64,000 nt of DNA, taken from Flammeovirgaceae bacterium UBA6059. GTDB lineage: Bacteria; Bacteroidota; Bacteroidia; Cytophagales; Cyclobacteriaceae. Made by a program: the position numbers and the translations under genes. Location of the stretch: NCBI GenBank assembly GCA_002435755.1, contig DIYH01000035.1:186001-250000 (forward strand), given 5' to 3'. Below, one piece after another: positions 11,401-18,916 of this stretch. Below the pieces are notes generated by a model. The model was not told the origin of the DNA and did no database searches. It saw nothing but the letters and a program-made list of their open reading frames with translations. Within the stretch, counting starts at the first letter, position 1. Every line of letters starts with the position of its first letter.

Positions 11401-14114
11401 TTGAATGGTGCCCCGGCTGCATTGTACTCTCCGGTTAAAGTGAGGTTGGTAGTACCGCTCACACCCAAGTCATCACCTGTAAGGTGAACATTGAGGTCAA
11501 AGTTGATACCGGCCTCACTGCCATCACCTTCCTCGAAACCTACATTGCTGAGCGATACCGGAAATCCCGACAGTGACTCTTGCTCTTCCTCATCTTCACT
11601 CTCCTCAACGTCCTCTTCATCATCACCAAATCCAGCACCTCCTCCGAATAGAGAGAAAGCGTCTACCGCCAATCGCTGATCTTCGTCGGGATGATTGACT
11701 TTGAGCCCTTCGAAAGCAAGCGCTTCCACTTCAAAGGCATTGCCTTTCTGCAGCTCGACATCTAAGGTCAGATCACCATACAGCTCCGCATAGGGCTTGA
11801 AACCAGTATCTGTTTTTTCTATCGCAATGACTGAAGTATTGGCTAGGGTCATTTCGGCTGCCCACATACTGACACTCACATCTTCCTCTGTGTTGATGGT
11901 AAACAACAAGCCGAGCTCGTCATCACTTTTCGTCATCAATGCCGAGTAATTCAATGAATTCTCCTCATCGAGGATAGGCACATGTATCTGTCCTAAGAGC
12001 GATCCATCGATCAATGAATTAGATAAAATATCTACCTGTATGGTATCTATCGAGAACGCCCACTCTCCAAGGCGGCCGGTCTCCAGCTCAAGTAGCCCTG
12101 CAGCGAATATGTTCGCGGATACGCCTGAGTGATCAATGATAACGTCCTGCACTCCAACGGATAAATCGCCAGAAGCTTGAGACAAATCTTCCGGTAGGGC
12201 CATGGACAAAGTAGAGAGGTAAAAACCCTTCCAGTCATCTCCGGTATCTTCATAGTCTTCTGGGAAATTGGCCTCTTCAACATTGGCCACATCAGAGAAG
12301 TCAAGGTAGGCCTCTTCTATCGTGAATGTGTAGCCGTCCACTCCATTCACCTCGAACTCGTCCATTTCAAGACTTGCTATGAACTGCCCCCACTCCTCAG
12401 TTGTGAAGTTAAAAGTAGCAACAACCGGTTCTCCGCTTCCATCAGCAGCTACCAGCATGTCCTGTGGAAACTCGTACTCGCCCTCTACATTGAGCTCCTG
12501 GAAGCCGTTGCAGTCAAAGCTGACATAGGTGCCATCATTGTTATCTCCAGGCGCTTTGAAAGTAAGGTCGATATCCGAAAAATCACCCAGGCTAAAGTCT
12601 TCATAAAGGCTGAGCTCCGCCGAGCCCCCACCTATACCATAGGGCTGAAAGCAAATACCTTTTGCACCAAAGGCAATCAGGTCGCCCGAGGCTGATGATC
12701 CAAAGCTCATCACCGCATTGAGATAGGCTATATCAGGAGCGAACGAGATACCTGTGATGATCAGGTTGTTGGTCACACCTCCAATAGTGTTGTCCATCGC
12801 TATCGGTAAGCCCAGGCTGGAACCTCTTTCTATTTTGCTGAACTGTCGACCCTCCTGCTCTACATAGTCATCGATGGAAGCAATGGCCTCTGCGTCGATA
12901 TCCATCACACCAGTCGTAGATGAGAAGTTATCAGTGAGCAGGTTAGAATCAATGTCTGTTACAACATCTCCGCTGAAGACTTCCATGTCGGTGTTCACCG
13001 TCATGTCAGAGAAGGTGACGTTCATATTGCTTAACAGGAACGGAATGAAGATGTAACCCTTACCACTGTAGAAGCCTCCTGAAGCCGAACTGATCTCCGT
13101 CACGTTCATAAAGAACTTACCGATCTTCACCACGTCATCTGTGGCCAGGTCTGTAATGATTTCTGAGTTGGTGGGCAGGTCGGCACGACAAGATGCACCG
13201 CACTCAGACTCTACCTCTTCCGTATACAGATCCTCAAGATCCACCTCCATGTGTTCATTGTAGATGAAGGTGCAAACGACACTACGCCCATCATTTTTGA
13301 AGGTATTCACTGCCCCGCCTTCAAAGTTGTCCACAACCCTGATCTGCCATGCGTAGGTATGACCGCCCTCTAGTATTGGATCCTGGATGACGATTGTAGT
13401 ATTGGGAGTAGTCTCTTGTACGAGCGGCGTAGCAGCCTCCATTGCTTCAAACTCGTTATAACCATCTTCGACCCTCACTAGCGTGAATTCGTATTCGATC
13501 CCTGAGACTGGATTGGGAGAACCGATGTGCATTGGTAGCCAGCTGAACATTAAGTTTTGAGCCTCTTGAAACTCCACTTCCTCACCACAGATAGGCAGCT
13601 GAGGAAATGGCGGATCATTGAGAATGGCATAGCCTGAGCCACAAGCCTTTCGAGATAATACGATATCCGGCCTGTTGTAGTCAAGCACCTCCAGGCAAAT
13701 ACTGTTCAAACCTTCAGGGACTATTCCAGTATGGCTGTAGCCATTGAGCGGAACGAGGTTTTCGAATTGCAGGTACTCTGACAGTTCAAAACCCGTCAAA
13801 GTCATCGTCGCAAACTGGTCTAAGCGGAAAGGCGCGGGTGCAAAACCAGGCTTGGTCTGTAGGATATCACTACCGTTGTTGGAAATGGTCAATCTGAATT
13901 TCACGTCCCAAAACGGCTCCACGGGATCGTTTAACGTTAGGTTGATCATGAGATCCTGACTCTTCTCCAGCTGGTAGTCCGCCAGTGTCAATGAATGAGG
14001 CGGAATGAGAATGGCGTTAGCATCAATCGAGAAAGTCTGTGCGGATGCGCTTATGTGCAACACCAACGCCAGCATCGCACACAATATCATTTTGTATGTA
14101 CTGAACCACCTCAT
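8457..14114 (-). CDS. Giant exported protein (1885 aa), function unknown, possibly TANFOR-type
   Basis: Signal peptide at residues 1-25 (LALVLHISASAQ). The first 290 residues look from memory like the TANFOR-type head of large Bacteroidota surface proteins, with FRLTISNNGSDILQT, LTGFELSEYLQFENL and an Ig-like block ending HTYAWQIRVVD; this needs an HMM check. A long beta-rich middle alternates short strands over 1000 residues. An acidic stretch (DDEEDVEESEDEEEQES) lies near residues 825-850. The last 190 residues are very rich in Trp, Tyr and Asp and contain WWCNYC. No YPNP sorting signal is seen. The ATG overlaps the stop of a small upstream ORF (ATGA). Transcribed with the upstream barrel protein. 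Confidence 0.85.
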   Translation of the reverse strand: MRWFSTYKMILCAMLALVLHISASAQTFSIDANAILIPPHSLTLADYQLEKSQDLMINLTLNDPVEPFWDVKFRLTISNNGSDILQTKPGFAPAPFRLDQFATMTLTGFELSEYLQFENLVPLNGYSHTGIVPEGLNSICLEVLDYNRPDIVLSRKACGSGYAILNDPPFPQLPICGEEVEFQEAQNLMFSWLPMHIGSPNPVSGIEYEFTLVRVEDGYNEFEAMEAATPLVQETTPNTTIVIQDPILEGGHTYAWQIRVVDNFEGGAVNTFKNDGRSVVCTFIYNEHMEVDLEDLYTEEVESECGASCRADLPTNSEIITDLATDDVVKIGKFFMNVTEISSASGGFYSGKGYIFIPFLLSNMNVTFSDMTVNTDMEVFSGDVVTDIDSNLLTDNFSSTTGVMDIDAEAIASIDDYVEQEGRQFSKIERGSSLGLPIAMDNTIGGVTNNLIITGISFAPDIAYLNAVMSFGSSASGDLIAFGAKGICFQPYGIGGGSAELSLYEDFSLGDFSDIDLTFKAPGDNNDGTYVSFDCNGFQELNVEGEYEFPQDMLVAADGSGEPVVATFNFTTEEWGQFIASLEMDEFEVNGVDGYTFTIEEAYLDFSDVANVEEANFPEDYEDTGDDWKGFYLSTLSMALPEDLSQASGDLSVGVQDVIIDHSGVSANIFAAGLLELETGRLGEWAFSIDTIQVDILSNSLIDGSLLGQIHVPILDEENSLNYSALMTKSDDELGLLFTINTEEDVSVSMWAAEMTLANTSVIAIEKTDTGFKPYAELYGDLTLDVELQKGNAFEVEALAFEGLKVNHPDEDQRLAVDAFSLFGGGAGFGDDEEDVEESEDEEEQESLSGFPVSLSNVGFEEGDGSEAGINFDLNVHLTGDDLGVSGTTNLTLTGEYNAAGAPFNAWKFKGVELGSIEVDAELAAGSIEGSLEVYKGDETYGDGFKGIIGAEFKGVGRLDALAQFGKVDSYRYFFVDAMVLSQSPFVDVLGIGLYGFGGGIYHHMSRDDTDPAMNLEAGTLFAEPEELGASLSGVIYTPDRNTLLGMKAALTMGIAPGTSFSADAYLEASFGVQNRMPTLRSIAFGGKAYFMSPGTILDREDSKVTGQFDANLDISDPSDPIFTGVAQVNFNTDVVTGSGQAAMKISDKESYMWIGTPTNPISIGVAGIGRFSAYADMGDRVPAMPSISSLVPNFNGTTVDQRPAELGGSKVIFGAKFSMAKQSYSYGSFYASAQFGLGFDAYLRQVDASSCGFARGNIGIDNWYLSGQAYAYGSGNIGLKVKTWFYKGNVNLLDLSASVVMQAELPNPTWISGDVAVHYSVLSGAISGDVDYKFEIGNRCSFSENAVSGIDVIADISPETGERNVGPYISPTAVCNLPINEILEFDQIESNGDVTTYQYLPYVSDHALNGGARYLLDIEEDGDLIELKLSDMLEEYTSYSGHITVKWKKRKKGNSRWTKLDQTETKTFSFTTGKKPDFIPSDAVSYTSPIPNRRNVYDVETSLHQWKVYLKTNGWENLFDDEGYSYYLIANNMETGSSIKARSFYNESSTIGTGAVTINYDNRQNFNRWLNAQSGAVIKAQFVGILDIEEEEVTVGSTTKSQGTGVNVETKTLSGNRVSDVATEDKIIYEWYFRKSDYDKPEDKLADFNRARSGYSTLSIGYSPSVRRHYVHGGLENSKERMDYWDLNETTYEFGYYKGTHPAVFRLHRVNYDAEGSHAKSVMDRWNWTGSENAYVGYRSKARRRVYFNDDFWHLGDAWRDWNNAVYSFNKWDTWGNSSPYTQWWCNYCKSELTDEEKLSGKANRGYTKWGSTSFRFRNGGEKALSERFYDMSLLMSYLKNWDKWYATNPSSWHSGGSWDDEVWMMWIENWDRNTNGMYYMGFD

Positions 14115-14299
14115 TTTTTGACGATGTTTAAGGGATTCAGCACAGCTTCATGAAGACAGTAGCCGTCATTGATTAGCGGTAGCCACCCTTCGGTATTTAC
14201 TACTGAAATGCCCGCAGATCTAGCTGACTTCAACGCTATCGCGGTAGCGGCACCTAGTCGGGGGAAAGCAAACGTGTATGGTGACTGAGCAAATATCAT
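14111..14299 (-). CDS. Small ORF between two surface-operon genes (doubtful)
   Basis: A 62-codon ORF fills the gap between the beta-barrel gene (stop at 14305) and the giant protein (start at 14114). Its stop overlaps the next ATG as ATGA and its start lies 5 nt after the preceding stop, both of which favour translation. The product has no signal peptide, membrane segment or recognisable motif. It could equally be a chance frame in a leader for the next gene. Confidence 0.3.
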   Translation of the reverse strand: MIFAQSPYTFAFPRLGAATAIALKSARSAGISVVNTEGWLPLINDGYCLHEAVLNPLNIVKK

Positions 14300-14304
14300 G
14301 GCAG

Positions 14305-15990
14305 CTAAAAGGTATAGGTGTAATTAAGTGTGGCGATAGCTTCACCAAAACTGGTTGTTGACATGGCTCCTTCTACACCTCCTGTGGTAATGCTTCGCTG
14401 GATATAGCTGATGTTGGCTCCCAGCACATGCTTTGAATTGAGCGTGGTGGAAGCGTTGAATAAGGTAGTCAGGGTACGATTGCCTTCATTGAGGAAATAA
14501 TTGACCGTCAACTGCGTGTTGAGCTTGTCCTGCCAATACCTGCGCTTGGCAGAAATGCCCGGGCCAATTCTTGAATTGATGATCCCATTGAGATCGTTTC
14601 GATTATAATTGAGACGCGCTGAGATCTCCATTTTAGTAGCCGACTGCCGTAAAGTGTAACTGATCGTTCCATTAAGGACGTTGTTGTCATTGCTCCTCAC
14701 ATCAGACTGAAAGTCATCGTTGACCGCCTGCTGGCTGAGGTTGATACCAAGCATATGCTGATCACCAGACTTCTTTGGCGTGAGTAGGTAGTTACCAAAG
14801 AATGTAATAGACTGGGTAACCACCACAGCATTGAGGCTATCCAGATCCTGATTGAGCAGAAAGTTGACCTGGGACGAGAAGTTGGAGAAGGTGATGCCTA
14901 GAGAGTAAGGAGCTTTGGCGTAAGTCATGCTGCCGGAAGCAATGGTCCTCCGCGACTCTGATTGCTTGTCTCCCATTAGATTATTTCGCTGAAAGCCTCC
15001 ATTGAGGGCTATCGCCAACCGGCTCTTAAAGAGTGCTGTGGAAAAAGCAGCTGTAATATTCTCAATGTCATTGTTAAAGAAATAGGCGCCCATAGTTTGA
15101 TATCCGGGATCAATTCGTTCGTAGGTACCTGAGACACTTGACTTGATCGAGGCAAGACGATATGCAGTGCTCATTTTCATTGCATTGCGTATAACTGTAG
15201 AAGTTCTCGAATCAAAGCCCAACTGTACAAATGGGACGTGCCTTCCACTCAGGTCATCTCGCACATCGGAGGTAAAAGCACTACGGGCATATTCGCCGGA
15301 TATGGATAAATTCTTTACCAGAGAAAGTTTGAAGTTAGTACCGACCACCATGTTTTCCCCTGGAAAAACTGAGGAAGAATCCGGGATACTTTCCCAGGAA
15401 TCCTGACGATCTTCCGCAGTGAAGAAAGTGAAGTCAATAAAATTGTTGTCATCACCATAGCCGATCTTACCACCGTACCCAAATCGATCGAAACTTGGAA
15501 CAAATGGCTGATTAATGGCTCTGTCCAAAGGAATGGCAGTTGCAAACCTGCCGTAGTTCGCCGCGAAGCGTATCTTATTGGGATTCAGTTCGATACCTCC
15601 ACCTAAAAAGGTGTGACCGGCTAATGTGTAGGAGGAGTAAGTCATATTGGAATATCCAATATGCGCCTTGGCCCATTTGTAAGAAGGACGAATTGAAAGT
15701 CTGTTATAAGGTTGGGTAAAACTGGTATTCTGAGTAGTAATGGTGGCTGCCAGTGGTACTGCTATTCCGAATACATCGAAGTTAAGACGGCCGCTTATCG
15801 TCCCTATGAAATTCTCTTGACGATCCTCTATGCCAAAGGCTGTATAGAAGCGACCTAAGGTCGAAACAGAGCCAGAGACTTTTATCGGTTGTTGGCTTCC
15901 GATTTGATCAAGAGATACATCCTGCGAGAAGCCGGCATGTACAAGAAGGTACAGCCAAAGGCCAACTGATATGGTTTTAATAAAAGACAA
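14305..15990 (-). CDS. Outer-membrane beta-barrel protein, function unknown
   Basis: 561 residues, first gene of the surface operon. A signal peptide ends near residue 23 (LLVHAGFSQ). The rest alternates polar and hydrophobic residues in strand-and-turn form throughout (for example RLSIRPSYKWAKAHIGYSN, FSANFSTALFK-like strands) and ends in ATLNYTYTF with a terminal Phe, as barrel proteins do. No plug or TonB box is visible, so it is not a TonB receptor. A GTAGACAT paired repeat lies 64 nt upstream of the ATG, the same kind found before the kinase operon and small membrane proteins. I infer that it anchors or exports the surface proteins encoded after it. Confidence 0.82.
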   Translation of the reverse strand: MSFIKTISVGLWLYLLVHAGFSQDVSLDQIGSQQPIKVSGSVSTLGRFYTAFGIEDRQENFIGTISGRLNFDVFGIAVPLAATITTQNTSFTQPYNRLSIRPSYKWAKAHIGYSNMTYSSYTLAGHTFLGGGIELNPNKIRFAANYGRFATAIPLDRAINQPFVPSFDRFGYGGKIGYGDDNNFIDFTFFTAEDRQDSWESIPDSSSVFPGENMVVGTNFKLSLVKNLSISGEYARSAFTSDVRDDLSGRHVPFVQLGFDSRTSTVIRNAMKMSTAYRLASIKSSVSGTYERIDPGYQTMGAYFFNNDIENITAAFSTALFKSRLAIALNGGFQRNNLMGDKQSESRRTIASGSMTYAKAPYSLGITFSNFSSQVNFLLNQDLDSLNAVVVTQSITFFGNYLLTPKKSGDQHMLGINLSQQAVNDDFQSDVRSNDNNVLNGTISYTLRQSATKMEISARLNYNRNDLNGIINSRIGPGISAKRRYWQDKLNTQLTVNYFLNEGNRTLTTLFNASTTLNSKHVLGANISYIQRSITTGGVEGAMSTTSFGEAIATLNYTYTF

Positions 15991-16029
15991 AATCTGGTGA
16001 CTGATTTCGTGAACAAATGAACTTACTAA

Positions 16030-16043
16030 TTGAGCATGCTCAA
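16030..16043. promoter_or_regulatory. 14-bp perfect palindrome upstream of the surface operon
   Basis: TTGAGCATGCTCAA is perfectly self-complementary and lies 40 nt before the ATG at 15990, just downstream of the paired GTAGACAT repeat. It may be a dimeric regulator site or part of the 5' leader. Confidence 0.35.
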
Positions 16044-16053
16044 ATAGTGATTG

Positions 16054-16072
16054 GTAGACATGTTGTAGACAT
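16054..16072 (-). promoter_or_regulatory. Paired GTAGACAT direct repeat, surface operon
   Basis: GTAGACAT-GTT-GTAGACAT: two identical octamers with starts 11 bp apart, 64 nt upstream of the beta-barrel gene start. An 11-bp period puts both copies on the same face of DNA, as expected for two subunits of a regulator bound head to tail. It is one of seven such pairs between 16054 and 26212. Confidence 0.65.
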
Positions 16073-16178
16073 AGGAATTATTATATGACGACTTCATTGG
16101 GCTCTGACCTGTGATATGCCAATGTGATCTTGATCATTGAATGGTATGCGGGTCACAGATCATGGTTGGTATCGCAGA

Positions 16179-16412
16179 CTAGACGAGCGAACCAATCACC
16201 ACTGCAGCAACTGCAGCATAGCACAAGGCTAGCACTACGAAGAGATGCATTACGCGACTGCTCGCCACGAACTTGCTGACTAACTCCTGCTTTTCTCTCT
16301 TATATTGATCGGAAGGACTTTCGACTGATGTCGACTGTTTCTCTTTCTTAATCATATCCTCCGTAGGCATGTAAGCGCTGTAGACCAAGGGATCCATAAA
16401 CCGATACATCAT
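16179..16412 (-). CDS. Small single-pass membrane protein (YKRE family, copy 2)
   Basis: 77 residues. The N-terminal 50 residues are charged and polar, the last 25 form one membrane helix (MHLFVVLALCYAAVAAVVIG). Its pre-helix segment DQYKREKQELV resembles DYKREEQRIKAG of the gene just upstream, so the pair are likely diverged duplicates. The ATG overlaps the upstream stop (ATGA). With no signal peptide it should insert with the C-terminus outward or fully across the inner membrane. Function unknown. It shares a promoter module with its partner. Confidence 0.65.
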   Translation of the reverse strand: MMYRFMDPLVYSAYMPTEDMIKKEKQSTSVESPSDQYKREKQELVSKFVASSRVMHLFVVLALCYAAVAAVVIGSLV

Positions 16413-16528
16413 AGAATTATGATTTTAGCTACGAAGTAAAGTGCAACACATGCGCAGGTGGTTAATACAACACCAAGGCCTGCCTTGATTCGCTGTTCTT
16501 CTCTCTTGTAATCTTCTATTGACTTTTC
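16409..16528 (-). CDS. Very small single-pass membrane protein (YKRE family, copy 1)
   Basis: 39 residues from the ATG at 16528: a charged head (MEKSIEDYKREEQRIKAG) and one membrane helix (VVLTTCACVALYFVAKIIIL). The frame is open upstream to 16591, but residues there lie over the conserved promoter block at 16589-16603, so the shorter start is better. Overlaps the next small gene by ATGA. Two GTAGACAT-type pairs lie 101-161 nt upstream. Confidence 0.6.
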   Translation of the reverse strand, partial: EKSIEDYKREEQRIKAGLGVVLTTCACVALYFVAKIIIL

Positions 16529-16588
16529 CATGATTCTATATTTTATGTCTTTGAATAGTTTGATTCGTTCTTTGTAAAATGATATATG

Positions 16589-16689
16589 CAATGATCAATA
16601 GAAATGAGAAAGCCTCAATGAAGGGCTTGTAGACATGTGGATGACAAAAAGTCATAATTTGTCTACATGTGTAGACATTGAGTAGACAT
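16589..16689 (-). promoter_or_regulatory. Duplicated promoter module with two paired GTAGACAW repeats (copy 1)
   Basis: On the plus strand the module has the block CAATGATCAATAGAA (16589-16603), a 25-bp spacer, the pair GTAGACAT-GTG-GATGACAA (16629-16647) and the pair GTAGACAT-TGA-GTAGACAT (16671-16689). The two pairs start 42 bp apart. The whole arrangement, with identical distances, recurs at 17222-17322. An inverted copy, TGTCTAC-ATGT-GTAGACA, spans 16660-16677. It lies upstream of the 39- and 77-residue membrane proteins. Confidence 0.7.
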
Positions 16690-17001
16690 ATGAGCTTAGA
16701 GGTATGTTTTCCTCGCAATGTTCACACTGGATTGGCGACTGAGAGAGCTGAGCTAAGAAGGGTGCCAAAGGTTATCTGACTTGACCTAGCGGTAATTTCC
16801 TCTACAGATAGATATGGAAAAGGCTCTACAGATAAAGAAGAGTACGCCGGGTGTCGTAGGCATTAGATGACAGTCCATCCTACTTAGCAAGAGAGCTGCA
16901 CAATAGCACTTCCAGACATTCCTATCGTTTTTGATCAATAGTCATCGACATAAGAACAAAAGGATATACCGGTCTACGTGCCGCAGACCAGGGGGAGTTT
17001 T
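16690..17001. other. 312-bp spacer between small membrane-protein genes
   Basis: I find no convincing gene on either strand. It contains CTCTACAGATA twice (16800-16810 and 16824-16834) and, just past the stop of the 59-residue gene, an imperfect inverted repeat GGTCT...AGACC (16971-16989) that could end that transcript, though no clear T-run follows it. Confidence 0.4.
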
Positions 17002-17181
17002 TTAAAAACCAAGCGTAACGAAAAGCACCGTGGATCCGATCAGTACAATCAAAGCAACTACTGAAAGACGTAGATGCATGGGTCTCACGTTTTCTTCTTG
17101 TGACCGATCAAGTTCGACAGCACCTTCAGCTTGAAAAATCTCCTCGAGGCTGTAATTGACATATTTGGGGATGTGCTTCAT
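17002..17181 (-). CDS. Small single-pass membrane protein (PK-N-SLEE family, copy 1)
   Basis: A 59-residue product read directly from the minus strand. The head MKHIPKYVNYSLEEIF is followed by an acidic linker and one membrane helix (LSVVALIVLIGSTVLFVTLGF) at the extreme C-terminus. It is clearly related to the 57-residue gene at 17589-17762: both have PK-[YH]-[VI]-N-x-SLEE-[IV]-F and an IGS inside the helix. It has its own promoter module 41-141 nt upstream with two paired GTAGACAW repeats. Function unknown; a small regulator or sensor of the membrane is an inference. Confidence 0.7.
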   Translation of the reverse strand: MKHIPKYVNYSLEEIFQAEGAVELDRSQEENVRPMHLRLSVVALIVLIGSTVLFVTLGF

Positions 17182-17221
17182 CTCTTTCCTCTTTTGATAT
17201 TATTAATGTTCTGCTGTCGTA

Positions 17222-17322
17222 CAATGATCAATAGAAGTGCTGCTGTCCAAAAGAGAGCTCTGTAGACAAATTGATGACAATAATTGCCTATTTACCTACA
17301 CCTGTAGACATTGAGTGGACAA
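17222..17322 (-). promoter_or_regulatory. Duplicated promoter module with two paired GTAGACAW repeats (copy 2)
   Basis: It has the block CAATGATCAATAGAA (17222-17236), a 25-bp spacer, GTAGACAA-ATT-GATGACAA (17262-17280) and GTAGACAT-TGA-GTGGACAA (17304-17322). The distances match copy 1 at 16589-16689 base for base, while the spacers between have diverged. The proximal pair starts 81 nt before the ATG at 17181. Confidence 0.7.
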
Positions 17323-17588
17323 ATGGCTGATTCAGTCATTTAAACCTGTGCGGCATTCATCTTAAGTTTTACTTTCTGGATACTAGTTAGCTGTAGATCC
17401 TAGTTCAAGAAAAAGTACAAGCGTTCTTATAGAAATTTATTTGAACCGGCTTTTGGTCTGTGAGTCACGGACTAAGGAGGAGATGCAAGAGAAGTAAAAG
17501 TACTTGATTAATAAGATCTCGTGGTGCAGGAATGTGGCTGTGCCTCACAGACTCGGGATAAAAAGGTTAGACTATACGGAAAGAAAGT
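17323..17588. other. Spacer with two small inverted repeats
   Basis: No gene seen. GTCTGTGA-G-TCACGGAC (17456-17472, one mismatch) and CTGTG-CCT-CACAG (17538-17550) are short hairpins; the second lies 39 nt after the stop of the 57-residue membrane-protein gene and may act in 3'-end formation. Confidence 0.35.
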
Positions 17589-17762
17589 CTAGAGCAAGAA
17601 AAACAAAAGTGCTGAACCAATAATCAGCATTATAACTGTAAAGGCCAACCAGCGAACGGGAAATTCAGAATATTGGTTTTCGTCTGCTATATGATCCTCT
17701 GCAAGAGAGTTACCAAAAACTTCTTCCAAACTAGAATTAATATGTTTCGGACTTTTTCTCAT
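17589..17762 (-). CDS. Small single-pass membrane protein (PK-N-SLEE family, copy 2)
   Basis: A 57-residue product: head MRKSPKHINSSLEEVFG, a polar acidic linker, and one C-terminal membrane helix (RWLAFTVIMLIIGSALLFFLL). Paralogue of the 59-residue gene at 17002-17181. Start chosen at the only ATG that keeps the shared PK-N-SLEE head. A paired GTAGACAA repeat lies 82 nt upstream and a perfect 23-bp palindrome lies between the two. It stands alone as a transcript, next to the response regulator gene. Confidence 0.68.
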   Translation of the reverse strand: MRKSPKHINSSLEEVFGNSLAEDHIADENQYSEFPVRWLAFTVIMLIIGSALLFFLL

Positions 17763-17783
17763 TGCAACTGTATATCAAGATAG

Positions 17784-17806
17784 TTACACAAAACCGTTTT
17801 GTGTAA
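17784..17806. promoter_or_regulatory. Perfect 23-bp inverted repeat in the leader of a small membrane-protein gene
   Basis: Two 11-nt arms, TTACACAAAAC and GTTTTGTGTAA, flank a single C. It begins 22 nt upstream of the ATG at 17762, between the gene and its GTAGACAA pair. It could be an operator for a dimeric repressor; the near absence of a loop makes an RNA hairpin less likely. Confidence 0.5.
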
Positions 17807-17843
17807 TAATACCAAATAAATAGTTGTTAATCCAGAGCTGCCG

Positions 17844-17862
17844 GTAGACAAATGGTTGACAT
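17844..17862 (-). promoter_or_regulatory. Paired GTAGACAA / GTTGACAT repeat
   Basis: GTAGACAA-ATG-GTTGACAT with the 11-bp period, 82 nt upstream of the 57-residue membrane protein. Only one pair is present here, whereas the two other small-gene promoters have two. Confidence 0.6.
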
Positions 17863-17980
17863 CCACCGAGATTTGCCCTGTCAGGGCCCGAATCACCTAT
17901 ACGATTTTCAATTGTGGTTAATTCACGTTAGACCAAAGAGAAAGCGGCTCTTTCTGAGGACTTACTTGAGAAACTATAGT

Positions 17981-18859
17981 TTAATAATCGAACAGAAACT
18001 TCCTTACTTCATCCTCAGGACCAAGCTCGAGCTTCTTTTTCATTCTATTGATGGCCTTTCTTAGCGCTGCATCAGATGAGCCTGTCATCTGGCTAATCTC
18101 AAAATTGCCCATACCCATTTTGATGTAAGCGCAGAGCTTACGTTCATTAAGGCTTAGCCCAGGAAACTCCTGATCTAACTTCTCGAAAAAGCCGTCATGG
18201 GTTTCTTCAAAATGGATCTTGAAACCATCCCAGCTCTTTCCCAGGTCGAGTTGTTCCTTGAGCTGTCGCTCAATTGCCTTGATATCCGTAGCATAGACAT
18301 GGTTAGTAAGTCTGTCCAACTTGTTGATTTGCTCAAGCATCTCATTTAGCATGCTATTCTTCTGATGGTCTAGTACGGCCATACTTGTGAGCTCACGCTT
18401 TTTGTGCTCGAGGGCTTGCTCTACATACTTCTTTTCCTGCTCAAGCATGTCCTTAATCACCTCATGCTGGTGCTTGATCCTAAGGGCAGATTCTGTTCGA
18501 GCTTTAAACTCCACAGGGTTAAAAGGCTTTCTCAGGAAATCTACCGCGCCCGCATCCAGGGCCTCTTTGAGATTCTCAGCGGTGGTCATCACTCCTGTCG
18601 CAACAATGATGGTCATGTCCTTAGTATCATCATCAGACTTTAATTCACGGATGGCTTCCAAGCCATCCATGACGGGCATCTGCCAATCCATGATAATAAG
18701 TTCTGGCTTTTCGCTTCTGGCAAGGGAGCAAGCTACTTTTCCGTTAGGCGCATACAAGACCTGATCAGATATACCTTCAAGAAAGGTTAGAATGACTTGC
18801 ACATTGTTGAAGTCATCATCTGCGATAAGTATTCGGCGGTTATTTAAAGATATATCCAT
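17981..18859 (-). CDS. Response regulator: receiver, coiled coil, LuxR-like HTH
   Basis: Probable output protein of the three kinases encoded just upstream. Residues about 8-130 are a receiver domain with the acidic pair ADDD, phospho-acceptor D58 in IIMDWQMPVMDG and the conserved Lys in FLRKPFNP. Residues about 135-205 are charged and heptad-like, a coiled coil. The C-terminal 65 residues (LSLNERKLCAYIKMGMGNFEISQM..ALRKAINRMKKKL) read as a LuxR-like helix-turn-helix of the kind common in Bacteroidota. It starts 57 nt after the last kinase gene, so it is likely in the same transcript. It is a candidate, not a proven, binder of the GTAGACAW pairs. Confidence 0.88.
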   Translation of the reverse strand: MDISLNNRRILIADDDFNNVQVILTFLEGISDQVLYAPNGKVACSLARSEKPELIIMDWQMPVMDGLEAIRELKSDDDTKDMTIIVATGVMTTAENLKEALDAGAVDFLRKPFNPVEFKARTESALRIKHQHEVIKDMLEQEKKYVEQALEHKKRELTSMAVLDHQKNSMLNEMLEQINKLDRLTNHVYATDIKAIERQLKEQLDLGKSWDGFKIHFEETHDGFFEKLDQEFPGLSLNERKLCAYIKMGMGNFEISQMTGSSDAALRKAINRMKKKLELGPEDEVRKFLFDY

Positions 18860-18916
18860 AAGTAAATCAATACTTTGAGCTCATTTTAAGGGTAAGCTAA
18901 ATGGTGAACATCAACA

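Noticed and set aside
16971..16989. GGTCT...AGACC as a strong terminator
   Set aside because: The arms match only partly and no T-run follows on the transcribed strand; kept only as a note in the spacer entry.
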